Below are positions 1 through 8,258 of a stretch of 64,000 nt of DNA, one piece after another; the first letter of the stretch is position 1, and each line of letters begins with the position of its first letter. The stretch comes from Peribacillus cavernae (GTDB taxonomy: Bacteria > Bacillota > Bacilli > Bacillales > DSM-1321), in assembly GCF_003989135.1 (NCBI RefSeq), contig NZ_RYZZ01000007.1, positions 124,001-188,000 of the forward strand, written 5' to 3'. A model generated the notes under the pieces. The model had not been told where the DNA came from. It saw nothing but the letters and a program-made list of their open reading frames with translations, and did no database searches. The position numbers and the translations under genes were made by a program.

Positions 1-28
1 TGCCCTCGATCCGAAAATGCGAGATTAA
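1..28 (+). CDS. oppC: 3' end of oligopeptide ABC transporter permease (OppC-like), partial
   Basis: The frame starting at base 2 reads ALDPKMRD and stops at 26-28. This resembles the usual C-terminal tail (ALDPKxR) of OppC/DppC-type peptide permeases, and oppD follows immediately as in the oppABCDF operon. Only eight codons are inside the window, so the call rests mostly on context. Confidence 0.6.
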
Positions 29-44
29 GAGGTAGGTGAAGGTA

Positions 45-1088
45 ATGGAAAATATATTGGAAGTGAAAGACTTAAATATCTCGTTTCATACTTTTGGCGG
101 GGAGGTGAAAGCGATCCGCGGTGTTGATTTTGAACTAAAAAAAGGCGAAACGCTTGCAATTGTCGGTGAATCTGGTTCTGGCAAGTCAGTAACGACTAAG
201 TCAATCATGAGACTTTTACCACCTGGAAACTCAGAGATTAAGAATGGACAAATATTATTTGGCGGAAAAGATCTGGCAAAGTTATCAGATCGGCAAATGC
301 AAAAAATCCGTGGAAAAGATATTTCGATGATCTTTCAGGATCCGATGACATCCTTAAATCCGACTATTAAAGTTGGGAAACAAATCATGGAACCGATTAT
401 CAAGCATCAAGATGCAAGCAGGGCAACTGCAAAGAAAAGAGCTTTGGATTTGCTTCATTTAGTTGGGATTCCACAGCCTGAACAAAGGTTTGAGCAATAT
501 CCGCATCAGTTTTCCGGCGGGATGAGACAAAGGGTGGTCATAGCCATCGCACTTGCCTGCAACCCGAAAATTCTGATTGCTGATGAGCCTACGACAGCAC
601 TTGATGTAACGATTCAAGCCCAGATTTTGGAATTGATGAAAGAATTGCAGAAAAAGATTGATACATCGATCATCTTCATCACCCATGACCTAGGCGTGGT
701 TGCTAATGTCGCTGATCGTGTCGCGGTTATGTATGGCGGGAAAATTGTTGAAGTCGGAACAGTCGACGAAATTTTCTACAATCCGAAACATCCATATACA
801 TGGGGATTAATCAGTTCTATGCCAAGCTTGGATTCCAGGGATGAAGAACTATATGCGATTCCCGGAACTCCTCCTGATCTCCTTAATCCGCCTAAAGGGG
901 ATGCGTTTGCACCACGAAATGCTTATGCGATGCAAATTGATTTAGAGGAGCAGCCTCCGATGTTTAAAGTTTCAGACACTCATTATGCAGCTACCTGGCT
1001 GTTGCACCCGGATGCTCCGAAGGTAGAGCCTCCCGAAGCTGTTAAGAGACGAATGAAACAGTTTTTTTCAGAGCAGGAGGGTAAATGA
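45..1088 (+). CDS. oppD: oligopeptide ABC transporter ATP-binding protein OppD
   Basis: One of the two ATPases that power oligopeptide uptake by the Opp transporter at the cytoplasmic face of the membrane. Visible motifs are Walker A GESGSGKS (residues 41-48), signature FSGGMRQR, Walker B LIADEPTTALD and the C-terminal oligopeptide-transporter extension (HPYTWGL...GTPPDLL). The Cys residues often found in the C-terminal extension of OppD/DppD are absent (GDAFAPRNAYAM). I chose ATG 45 over GTG 36 because AGGTGA at 35-40 is correctly spaced for ATG 45, while GTG 36 lies too close to its only purine stretch. It follows the oppC end by 16 bases and overlaps oppF by four bases. In Bacillus, Opp imports signalling peptides (Phr, CSF) as well as nutrients. 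Confidence 0.95.
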   Translation: MENILEVKDLNISFHTFGGEVKAIRGVDFELKKGETLAIVGESGSGKSVTTKSIMRLLPPGNSEIKNGQILFGGKDLAKLSDRQMQKIRGKDISMIFQDPMTSLNPTIKVGKQIMEPIIKHQDASRATAKKRALDLLHLVGIPQPEQRFEQYPHQFSGGMRQRVVIAIALACNPKILIADEPTTALDVTIQAQILELMKELQKKIDTSIIFITHDLGVVANVADRVAVMYGGKIVEVGTVDEIFYNPKHPYTWGLISSMPSLDSRDEELYAIPGTPPDLLNPPKGDAFAPRNAYAMQIDLEEQPPMFKVSDTHYAATWLLHPDAPKVEPPEAVKRRMKQFFSEQEGK

Positions 1089-2029
1089 TGGCACAACGTG
1101 AAAAATTGCTGGAAATAAAGAATTTAAAACAATATTTTAATGTTGGCAAGCCAAGCATGGTAAAAGCGGTCGACGATGTCTCTTTTGATATTTATAAAGG
1201 GGAAACTCTTGGGCTTGTTGGAGAATCCGGTTGCGGAAAGTCAACAACCGGACGTACAATCATTCGTCTTTACGATGCAACCGATGGCGAAGTCAATTTT
1301 AACGGAGTTAATGTACATGGAAAGAAATCCAAAAGTGAACTAAAAGCTTTTAATCGCAAGATGCAAATGATCTTCCAGGATCCTTCTGCCTCTTTAAATC
1401 AGCGCATGAAAGTATCTGATATCATCGCGGAAGGCATTGATATTCACGGACTGGCCAAGACGAGACAGGAACGCATGGAAATGGTGTATAACTTATTGGA
1501 GACAGTAGGTTTGAATCGTGAACATGCCAACCGTTATCCGCATGAATTTTCCGGCGGACAGCGCCAGCGTATCGGAATTGCGCGTGCCCTGGCCGTTCAG
1601 CCTGAATTCATTATTGCGGACGAACCGATTTCAGCATTGGATGTATCGATTCAAGCACAGGTTGTCAATTTGTTGAAAAAACTGCAAAAGGAAAAAGAAC
1701 TGACCTATTTGTTTATCGCCCATGATCTGTCGATGGTTAAGTATATCAGTGACAGAATCGGTGTTATGTACTTTGGAAAGCTTGTGGAACTGACAACGAG
1801 CGATGAACTGTATGCCAATCCGCTGCACCCTTACACACAATCCCTGTTATCGGCGATTCCGCTACCGGATCCGGAAAGTGAAAGAACGAGAAAACGGAAG
1901 GTGTACAACCTGAACATTCATAACTATGCAGAAGGTGAAGAAGTGAAAATGCGTGAAGTGAAACCTGGACATTTTGTATATTGTTCAGAAAAGGAATTAA
2001 AACAATACCAAGCAGTACTTCCTAAGTAA
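1085..2029 (+). CDS. oppF: oligopeptide ABC transporter ATP-binding protein OppF
   Basis: Second ATPase of the Opp transporter, 314 residues. It has Walker A GESGCGKST, signature FSGGQRQR, Walker B IIADEPISALD and the C-terminal HPYTQSLLSAIP segment typical of the OppF/DppF family. The start overlaps the oppD stop (ATGA), which indicates translational coupling; a second ATG at 1088 is equally possible, with AGGAGG just upstream. A strong intrinsic terminator follows the gene, so this is the last gene of the opp operon. Confidence 0.95.
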   Translation: MMAQREKLLEIKNLKQYFNVGKPSMVKAVDDVSFDIYKGETLGLVGESGCGKSTTGRTIIRLYDATDGEVNFNGVNVHGKKSKSELKAFNRKMQMIFQDPSASLNQRMKVSDIIAEGIDIHGLAKTRQERMEMVYNLLETVGLNREHANRYPHEFSGGQRQRIGIARALAVQPEFIIADEPISALDVSIQAQVVNLLKKLQKEKELTYLFIAHDLSMVKYISDRIGVMYFGKLVELTTSDELYANPLHPYTQSLLSAIPLPDPESERTRKRKVYNLNIHNYAEGEEVKMREVKPGHFVYCSEKELKQYQAVLPK

Positions 2030-2032
2030 ACC

Positions 2033-2062
2033 AAAAACGACCTCCATCAGAGGTCGTTTTTC
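2033..2062 (+). terminator. intrinsic terminator of the opp operon
   Basis: A 12-bp stem (AAAAACGACCTC / GAGGTCGTTTTT) with a 5-base loop ends in a T run, directly after the oppF stop. It ends the operon. Confidence 0.9.
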
Positions 2063-2146
2063 AATGTTAAGACAAACTAACCTTTCTTTTTTTTGAAAAA
2101 AACGACTAAAATCGTCGAATTGTGGTAAATGGTTCATGACTGCCTA

Positions 2147-2175
2147 TTTTCCTTCACGTTCGATAAGATTATAAT
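2147..2175 (+). promoter_or_regulatory. putative promoter of the secreted glycosidase-like gene
   Basis: A perfect TATAAT lies at 2170-2175 with only a weak -35 (TTTTCC at 2147, 17-bp spacing). The predicted transcript start near 2182 supports the translation start at 2211 rather than the in-frame ATG at 2181. Confidence 0.4.
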
Positions 2176-2210
2176 AGAAAATGAGATTCCAATTTGAGAG
2201 GAGCGGCAAG

Positions 2211-3416
2211 ATGAATGCAATCAAGCGGATGGCACTTATCGGTATTGCTTTCGCCGGTGTCATATCAACATCCGGAGGTCCGGTACAAGCTGAAGAAACC
2301 CCCACTGTATTAAATCATCAAAAAAACCAGCTGGCCCTAACAGCAAAAAGTCTGCCAGATGGGATGGCACGTTTTGTTTATGATTCCGGGTTAACGTTTA
2401 CTTATCCCGATGCTGTGCGCGGGATTTATGTAACAGGGCATTCTGCAGGAGGAAGCAACTTTAACAAGCTTGTCAATTTACTTGATAGGACTGAATTGAA
2501 TGCCATGGTCATTGATATTAAGGATGACTGGGGGAATGTGACTTACCAGCCGGAAGATCCAAAATCCGCTTATGCGGGAATCGGTAAAAACTACATAAAA
2601 GAACCTGCTGAAATGCTTAAAGAGTTGGAAAAGAAAAAAATCTATCCGGTTGCCAGGATTGTCGTCTTTAAGGATTCAATTTTATCGAAACAAAAGCCGG
2701 AACTTTCCTATGTGGATGGCAAAGCAGTTTGGAAGAATGGTAGAGGGGAATCCTTTGTCAATCCTTTTTTGAAAGAAGTATGGGATTATAATGTTGGCAT
2801 TGCGATTGAAGCAGCAAAGATGGGCTTCCAGGAAATCCAATTCGATTATGTCCGTTTTCCGGAAGGATTTGAAACAAGGGACAGCACGCTGAAATATGAT
2901 ATGGGAGAATATAAGGACCTTAAAATCGATAATAATCAAAAAAGAGTAAAAGCCGTTACCGATTTTGTTAGCTACGCACGGGAAAAATTAAAGCCATACG
3001 GCGTTAAAGTTTCTGTTGACATTTTCGGATATTCGGCAACCCTTCCAGAAGCACCTGGCATCGGTCAGAACTTTTCAAAGATATCGGAAAATGTGGATGT
3101 AATCTCTTCGATGATCTATCCAAGCCATTGGACATCGTATTTTGGCATCGCAAAACCAGATCTTGAGCCATACAAGTTAGTGCAAGAGTACGCCAAACTA
3201 GAAAATAAAAAGTTGGCTGAACTAGAAACTCCTCCAACTTCAAGACCATGGATCCAAGACTTCACTGCTTCTTACCTAGGTGCAGGGAACTATAAAAAAT
3301 ATGGGAAAGCAGAAGTGGAGGCTCAAATAAAGGCGTTGAAGGATAACGGAATCGATGAATACCTGCTCTGGAATGCTGGGAATCATTACACGCCAAATGT
3401 TGACTATGCACCATAA
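2211..3416 (+). CDS. secreted putative glycoside hydrolase (DUF4015-like TIM-barrel protein)
   Basis: A 401-residue protein with an N-terminal signal peptide (MNAIKRMALIGIAFAGVIST, likely cleaved near VQAEE), so it is exported. The mature part resembles the putative glycosyl hydrolase family DUF4015. Segments such as RGIYVTGHSAGG, NAMVIDIKDDWGNV, EIQFDYVRFPEG and VSVDIFGYSA fit successive strands of a TIM barrel with acidic residues at strand ends. The substrate is unknown; a cell-wall or extracellular polysaccharide is plausible. The start at 2211 is preceded by GAGAGGAG at 7 bases. It forms a single-gene unit between the opp operon and yjbC. Confidence 0.8.
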   Translation: MNAIKRMALIGIAFAGVISTSGGPVQAEETPTVLNHQKNQLALTAKSLPDGMARFVYDSGLTFTYPDAVRGIYVTGHSAGGSNFNKLVNLLDRTELNAMVIDIKDDWGNVTYQPEDPKSAYAGIGKNYIKEPAEMLKELEKKKIYPVARIVVFKDSILSKQKPELSYVDGKAVWKNGRGESFVNPFLKEVWDYNVGIAIEAAKMGFQEIQFDYVRFPEGFETRDSTLKYDMGEYKDLKIDNNQKRVKAVTDFVSYAREKLKPYGVKVSVDIFGYSATLPEAPGIGQNFSKISENVDVISSMIYPSHWTSYFGIAKPDLEPYKLVQEYAKLENKKLAELETPPTSRPWIQDFTASYLGAGNYKKYGKAEVEAQIKALKDNGIDEYLLWNAGNHYTPNVDYAP

Positions 3417-3443
3417 CTAGCCTTAGAAATTAGTGTGCAAAAA

Positions 3444-3500
3444 GGATACCCTTTTAGAGTTCAGTGCTGAAACACACCTGACATCTATATTGGGGTATCC
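3444..3500. repeat. inverted repeat with inner hairpin after the glycosidase-like gene
   Basis: GGATACCC at 3444-3451 is complementary to GGGTATCC at 3493-3500, and a smaller hairpin (TTCAGTGCTGAA) lies inside the loop. There is no clear T run, so a terminator role for the upstream gene is only possible. Confidence 0.4.
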
Positions 3501-3634
3501 TACTTATCTAAAGATAAGCAATCCTTTTTGAAATCGAGAACAGTGCTAGCTTAAGCGGCGAAACAAGGCGTTTCTGGTCCTCTTTTGATTTGACATTTTC
3601 CCAAAATGATTTAATATGTAAACTGCAAAGTTTG

Positions 3635-3823
3635 TTATTTTTGCTTTTTCCCACCGACGTTTTTCCAGCCGGACTGAATTCCTGCTGAATGGTTCGAAAT
3701 GTCGGAATGCCGTTTTCCGCCAAATATTTTCTCTCCGATACCATTCGTTAACACACCATTGATGGCCGTTATACCGATAATAAGCACAGCTACCACAATA
3801 AAATCAAATATATACCCAGCCAT
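3635..3823 (-). CDS. small single-pass membrane protein of unknown function
   Basis: A 62-residue protein starting MAGYIFDFIVVAVLIIGITA, with one N-terminal membrane helix followed by a Gly/Lys-rich hydrophilic tail ending GGKKQK. Its start at 3823 has a textbook ribosome site on the minus strand (AGGAGG followed by TTAATC, then ATG), which separates it from the random ORFs around it. It lies antisense between the glycosidase-like gene and yjbC. I do not recognise the family. Confidence 0.65.
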   Translation of the reverse strand: MAGYIFDFIVVAVLIIGITAINGVLTNGIGEKIFGGKRHSDISNHSAGIQSGWKNVGGKKQK

Positions 3824-3981
3824 GATTAACCTCCTAAAAGATAAGCAGCACACGGCTGCAACCCAGATTTATATCCTTATCTTTATTTTAGTGGAAGCAA
3901 AGCCGCTTTAAAAGTAAAATAAATCTTTTTTGAAAAAAATAAAAAGCATATTGCTATTACAACGAGAGGAGCTATTTATTT

Positions 3982-4557
3982 ATGAATTGGTATGAAAAGC
4001 TGAATCAATATTTTCCGATCGAAGAAATGAAATCCAAGGAGCATATGGAAACCCTGTTAGAGGAAAAGGGGGATATTTATCATAAAGATGAGGGCCGAAA
4101 TCATGTATTGATGTATGTGGAAGACGATCGCTTTGTCTTTGTGGATTACTTATTTGTCTCTGGCAATTCAAGGGGACAGGGGCTTGGCAGAAAGCTTCTA
4201 GATAAACTGAAACAAAAGGGAAAGCCAATTTTATTGGAGGTAGAGCCAGCTACGGAACAGGATGTTGATACTGAAAAAAGGCTGCGTTTTTACAAACGCG
4301 AAGGTTTCAGACACGCGTCATCGATCAGCTACCGTCGTCGTTCCCTCGCGACAAATGAAATTAATGAAATGGAAATACTCTTCTGGGCGAATGATCACGC
4401 AGAAGATGAACAGATATATGAGTGTATGAAAAAGACTTATGAACAAATTCACATCTATAAAGACGAGACCCTATACGGGAAGAAATATCAGCTTGTAGAA
4501 GAAGTACTAAAGCTTAATGACTGTGAAGAAAAGCGTGATATTCTAAAGGTTGTCTAG
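3982..4557 (+). CDS. yjbC: GNAT family acetyltransferase YjbC
   Basis: A 191-residue protein with a GNAT core: the region around FVFVDYLFVSGNSRGQGLGRKLLDKL carries the acetyl-CoA binding R/Q-x-x-G-x-G/A pattern (RGQGLG). Length and position immediately upstream of spx match B. subtilis yjbC; there, yjbC and spx share some transcripts. The ribosome site is GAGAGGAG. The physiological substrate is not known. Confidence 0.85.
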   Translation: MNWYEKLNQYFPIEEMKSKEHMETLLEEKGDIYHKDEGRNHVLMYVEDDRFVFVDYLFVSGNSRGQGLGRKLLDKLKQKGKPILLEVEPATEQDVDTEKRLRFYKREGFRHASSISYRRRSLATNEINEMEILFWANDHAEDEQIYECMKKTYEQIHIYKDETLYGKKYQLVEEVLKLNDCEEKRDILKVV

Positions 4558-4830
4558 CGAAGGTAATCTCTTTGCTCTTTTTTACGTCCTCTATAGTTTA
4601 AATCGATTAACCATGGGTAAACAATTAATAGGCGTAATTACATCTTTGCATTAACAATTTCAGTTATCATTGAAAAGGTAATATAACAGTTAATTGAGAA
4701 AATTACCCGGACAAAATTTATCGAAAGTGAATGAAACAGTACTCTTAATCCTTGGTTTCAGCTTAAACAGGGCGGGATCTACAAGGGAGATATAAGGATA
4801 TACTACGAAATTCACATTTTTCGAAAAGGG

Positions 4831-4859
4831 TGTTCAAATCACTCGATCTGGTGTATAAT
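4831..4859 (+). promoter_or_regulatory. putative spx promoter
   Basis: TGTTCA (4831-4836), a 17-base spacer and TATAAT (4854-4859) form a sigma-A-like promoter in the 418-base gap before spx. In B. subtilis spx has several promoters of different sigma factors; the rest of this gap may hold others that I cannot assign. An imperfect hairpin lies near 4930-4960 just before the ribosome site. Confidence 0.55.
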
Positions 4860-4975
4860 AATTAATAGAAATTACTTATTTAAAGTTATTTCAAACTAGC
4901 GAAGAACATATGAAATTAATATAAGATTTCCCAGCATAGATCGTCGATTCTATATCCAGGGAGTGTGAATGTTTC

Positions 4976-5371
4976 ATGGTTACATTGTATACATCACCAA
5001 GTTGTACTTCATGTCGAAAAGCAAAAGCGTGGCTGGAAGAGCATGATATTGAATATTCAGAAAGGAATATTTTCTCTGAGCCATTGTCAATCGATGAAAT
5101 TAAAGAGATTCTTCGAATGACGGAAGATGGAACGGATGAGATTATTTCTACCAGATCAAAAACATTCCAAAAGCTTAATGTTAATTTAGAGGCATTGCCT
5201 CTCCAAGAATTATATAAATTAATTAAAGAAAATCCAGGTATGTTAAGACGGCCGATTATCCTTGATGAAAAGAGGCTGCAGGTAGGCTATAACGAGGATG
5301 AAATTCGTCGATTCCTTCCACGCAAAGTGCGAACATTCCAGCTTCGTGAAGCACAGAAAATGGTTAATTAA
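4976..5371 (+). CDS. spx: redox-sensing transcriptional regulator Spx
   Basis: A 131-residue ArsC-fold regulator almost identical to B. subtilis Spx. It shows the redox switch CTSC at residues 10-13, the conserved RRPII segment and the C-terminal [14 protein letters not shown] region. Spx binds the alpha C-terminal domain of RNA polymerase and activates thiol-stress genes; it is degraded by ClpXP with help from YjbH, encoded at 11.9 kb in this window. The predicted start has a rather distant ribosome site (AGGGAG about 12 bases upstream), but the first residues [13 protein letters not shown] match the family exactly. Confidence 0.97.
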   Translation: MVTLYTSPSCTSCRKAKAWLEEHDIEYSERNIFSEPLSIDEIKEILRMTEDGTDEIISTRSKTFQKLNVNLEALPLQELYKLIKENPGMLRRPIILDEKRLQVGYNEDEIRRFLPRKVRTFQLREAQKMVN

Positions 5372-5384
5372 TGAAGATGATTAT

Positions 5385-5420
5385 GCCCTGGCAGGTCTCC
5401 TGCCAGGGCTGTTTGTTTTT
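5385..5420 (+). terminator. intrinsic terminator of spx
   Basis: A GC-rich 10-bp stem GCCCTGGCAG / CTGCCAGGGC with a 5-base loop, followed by TGTTTGTTTTTT. Confidence 0.92.
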
Positions 5421-5777
5421 TATACAATATTTTTAATGAGTTTGAATATAAATAAATAATGAGAATCCGCTGCCTGCAGATTAAAACGGCAAGCAGGTCA
5501 ATTTCCGCAAGCTTTTTCCCGAGCTTTCAGAGTTGCAGATTTCTGATTTTTTTTGTAAAATGAATAAAATATTAGGCAAACAATTGTTTTTAAAATGGGA
5601 CATGTTTTTATTTCCCTTATTGTCTGTTTTGTCATAAAATAAAAGAAAAATAGATTATTTTTACCGAGTGGCTGTGATTACAAATACGGCTTCATGGGTA
5701 AAGATATTGTAAAGAGCTTATAAAAGCTCGGGGGTTATTATCCCTTCAAAATGTGAACAGAAGGGAGAGGGACTATC
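5421..5777. other. AT-rich intergenic region between spx and mecA, no gene seen
   Basis: I see no convincing coding frame here. The stretch holds A/T-rich segments that could carry the mecA promoter and a short hairpin (GAGCTTATAAAAGCTC) shortly before the mecA ribosome site GGGAGAGG. In B. subtilis yjbE lies between spx and mecA; it is absent here. Confidence 0.5.
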
Positions 5778-6449
5778 ATGGAAATAGAACGCATTAATGA
5801 CGATACCGTAAAATTTTACATTTCTTATATAGATATTGAAGAACGCGGTTTTGACCGTGAAGAAATCTGGTACAGCCGGGAGCGAAGCGAAGAGCTTTTC
5901 TGGGAAATGATGGATGAGGTGCACCAGGAAGAAGAATTCATGATTGAAGGTCCTTTGTGGATTCAAGTACAGGCACTTGAGAAAGGCCTGGAGGTTCTCG
6001 TAACAAGGGCCCAATTAAGTAAAGACGGCCAAAAACTTGAACTTCCGATTTCCGATGAAAAGCTTAAGAATCTGCCTGTAGATGAAAAGATTGAGTCACT
6101 TTTGGATCAGCATTTCCAAGGAAAACAGCTTGACTCCAATATTCTCCAATTTGAGGACGGCATTCTCGAATTCATTACCGAGTTTGAGGATTTCGATGAC
6201 TTAATTGCTCTTAGCAATCGCTGTGGCCTTGATGAGCTGGTTTCAAAGCTATTTGCGTACGGAAATAAATATTATCTGTGCATTGAGTTTTCTGAGGAAG
6301 AGATTGACGAAGAAGAAATCGATAACATACTAAGCCTTCTTTTAGAATACAGTGAGGAATCACCAATTACCGTACACATGCTTGAGGAATATGGAAAAGT
6401 AGTCATGGAAAGCGATGTTTTTGAAACAGTAAATAAATACTTTGCATGA
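5778..6449 (+). CDS. mecA: adaptor protein MecA (ClpC adaptor)
   Basis: A 223-residue MecA homologue starting MEIERINDDTVKFYISYIDI, with a conserved N-terminal substrate-binding domain and a C-terminal ClpC-binding domain (NKYYLCIEFSEEEIDEEE through VHMLEEYGKVV), separated by a variable linker near residues 90-115. MecA delivers ComK and other substrates to ClpCP and so controls competence. The neighbour coiA (competence) fits the conserved gene order. It is followed by its own terminator. Confidence 0.95.
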   Translation: MEIERINDDTVKFYISYIDIEERGFDREEIWYSRERSEELFWEMMDEVHQEEEFMIEGPLWIQVQALEKGLEVLVTRAQLSKDGQKLELPISDEKLKNLPVDEKIESLLDQHFQGKQLDSNILQFEDGILEFITEFEDFDDLIALSNRCGLDELVSKLFAYGNKYYLCIEFSEEEIDEEEIDNILSLLLEYSEESPITVHMLEEYGKVVMESDVFETVNKYFA

Positions 6450-6455
6450 TGACAG

Positions 6456-6486
6456 GCCGATTTCATCAAGGAATCGGCTTTTTTAT
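6456..6486 (+). terminator. intrinsic terminator of mecA
   Basis: The stem GCCGATT/GGAATCGGC with a short loop is followed by TTTTTTAT just after the mecA stop. Confidence 0.85.
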
Positions 6487-6616
6487 GAATAACAGTCAAT
6501 CTTCCACTTCTCCACATGCTTAACATAAATATTTGTGTCAGGAGGATAGGATTTCGGATATTAAAGGTACATAATGGAATATATATTGAAGATGCTGGTA
6601 CGGGCAGGTGGATTTT

Positions 6617-8128
6617 GTGAAGAATACAGTACGGGTTCTATTGTTGATCGTTCTTTTAGGAAGTCTGTGGTTTTTATTCAGGGATAACCTTAAAGGAGGA
6701 GGCTTCCTAGGTTATTTCAGTGTTTTGCTCTCATTTTCGCTTATTGTTATCGGAATTATCATTTTCCTTGAAAACAGGCATCCGGCCCAGACGATAACCT
6801 GGCTGGTTGTTTTTGGTGCGTTTCCATTGGTAGGTTTCATTTTTTATTTCCTGTTTGGCAGGAACTACCGGAAAGAGAGAGTGTTCCGTAAGAAATATTT
6901 TTTGGATAAGGAAGCGTTTTTAAAGGTCAGTGGCGAACCAGATGTCAGCAGAGAGAGGATTATGGAGATGGGGGGGCATCAGCAGAAGTTGTACAAGCTT
7001 GCACAACGGATTGGAAACAGCCCGATATCTTTTGGAACAGAAACACAAATATTGACAAATGGAAACGAAACGTTTTCCCATATCCTCGAAGAGCTTAAAA
7101 AGGCAAATCACCATATCCATATGGAATATTATATAGTTCGCCATGACAATATCGGGATGGACATTAAAAACATCTTGATTGACAAGGCAAAGCAGGGAGT
7201 AAAAATCCGCTTTTTATATGATTCCGTTGGATCATGGCAACTCTCTAGGCAGTATATTCAGGATTTGAAGAACGCCGGAGTTGAGATGGTCGAATTCGGC
7301 CCGGTAAGGCTCCCTTTTTTAAATAATAAATTTAACTTTCGGAATCACCGGAAAATTATCGTCATCGATGGGTCAGTTGCGTTCATGGGCGGTTTGAATA
7401 TCGGCGATGAGTACTTAGGCCGCGACGAACATTTCGGGTTCTGGCGGGACACACATCTTATGCTGAAAGGGGAAGCGGTGCGTACGCTTCAGCTCATTTT
7501 TTTACAAGACTGGTATTACAGCACGGACCATAGTTTCCTGACTGATGAATACTTGTCACCTCTTCCGATTGTACATAATCATGGCGGTGTTCAAATGATA
7601 GCCGGCGGTCCAGATAATGAATTTACGGTTATCAAAAATATCTTCTTTTCAATGATTACATCGGCAAAAGAATCTGTTTGGATTGCATCACCGTATTTCA
7701 TACCTGATGAAGATATATTCCAGGCACTGAAAATTGCTGCACTGAGCGGCCTTGATGTAAGGCTCCTTGTTCCGAAGAATCCCGATAAAAGGATTGTCTT
7801 TCATGCATCGCGCTCCTATTTTCCAGAATTGATGGAGGCGGGAGTCAGGATTTTTGAATATAAAAACGGATTCATGCACAGTAAAATTGTCATTGTAGAC
7901 AACGAACTAGCTTCGATTGGAACTTCCAATATGGATATGCGCAGCTTTCACCTGAATTTTGAGGTAAATGCGTTTTTATATAAAACAGGAAGCACCCAAA
8001 AGCTTGTCAATGATTTCCTGCATGACATCCTGGAGTCCAGGGAATTGCATCTTGAAACATTTTCAAAACGAAATATCGGCTTGAAAATGATAGAATCAAC
8101 ATGCCGCCTGCTGTCGCCTCTTTTATAA
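6617..8128 (+). CDS. cls: cardiolipin synthase
   Basis: A roughly 500-residue phospholipase-D superfamily enzyme that joins phosphatidylglycerol molecules to make cardiolipin at the membrane. Two N-terminal membrane helices (VLLLIVLLGSLWFLF and a second at about residues 35-75) precede two HKD motifs: HRKIIVIDGSVAFMGG and HSKIVIVDNELASIGT. GTG 6617 is preferred because AGGTGG at 6606-6611 is correctly spaced; GTG 6608 in the same frame is the alternative. The gene sits between mecA and coiA, where B. subtilis has no cls gene, so it is a local addition to the conserved order. Confidence 0.93.
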   Translation: MKNTVRVLLLIVLLGSLWFLFRDNLKGGGFLGYFSVLLSFSLIVIGIIIFLENRHPAQTITWLVVFGAFPLVGFIFYFLFGRNYRKERVFRKKYFLDKEAFLKVSGEPDVSRERIMEMGGHQQKLYKLAQRIGNSPISFGTETQILTNGNETFSHILEELKKANHHIHMEYYIVRHDNIGMDIKNILIDKAKQGVKIRFLYDSVGSWQLSRQYIQDLKNAGVEMVEFGPVRLPFLNNKFNFRNHRKIIVIDGSVAFMGGLNIGDEYLGRDEHFGFWRDTHLMLKGEAVRTLQLIFLQDWYYSTDHSFLTDEYLSPLPIVHNHGGVQMIAGGPDNEFTVIKNIFFSMITSAKESVWIASPYFIPDEDIFQALKIAALSGLDVRLLVPKNPDKRIVFHASRSYFPELMEAGVRIFEYKNGFMHSKIVIVDNELASIGTSNMDMRSFHLNFEVNAFLYKTGSTQKLVNDFLHDILESRELHLETFSKRNIGLKMIESTCRLLSPLL

Positions 8129-8136
8129 GCAGCCGC

Positions 8137-8192
8137 AAAGGACCTGCGATCTATGGACGTTTCCCTCGCAGATCTCAGGTCCTTTTTTTTAT
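8137..8192 (+). terminator. intrinsic terminator of cls
   Basis: AAAGGACCTG at 8137-8146 pairs with CAGGTCCTTT at 8175-8184, with an inner hairpin in the loop, and a run of eight T follows. Confidence 0.88.
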
Positions 8193-8258
8193 TTTTTTGA
8201 AAAAGAAGGGATTCAAAGAGGAAATCTCGAATGTAAATAGGCAGAGAGGAGGAGATTC

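Noticed and set aside
3508-3744. Minus-strand 78-residue frame downstream of the small membrane protein
   Set aside because: No ribosome site, no recognisable composition, and it overlaps the better supported small membrane protein gene in another frame.
6651-6658. GTTCTTTT inside cls as a SinR site
   Set aside because: It is a single half-site in coding sequence with no inverted partner; such 7-mers occur by chance.
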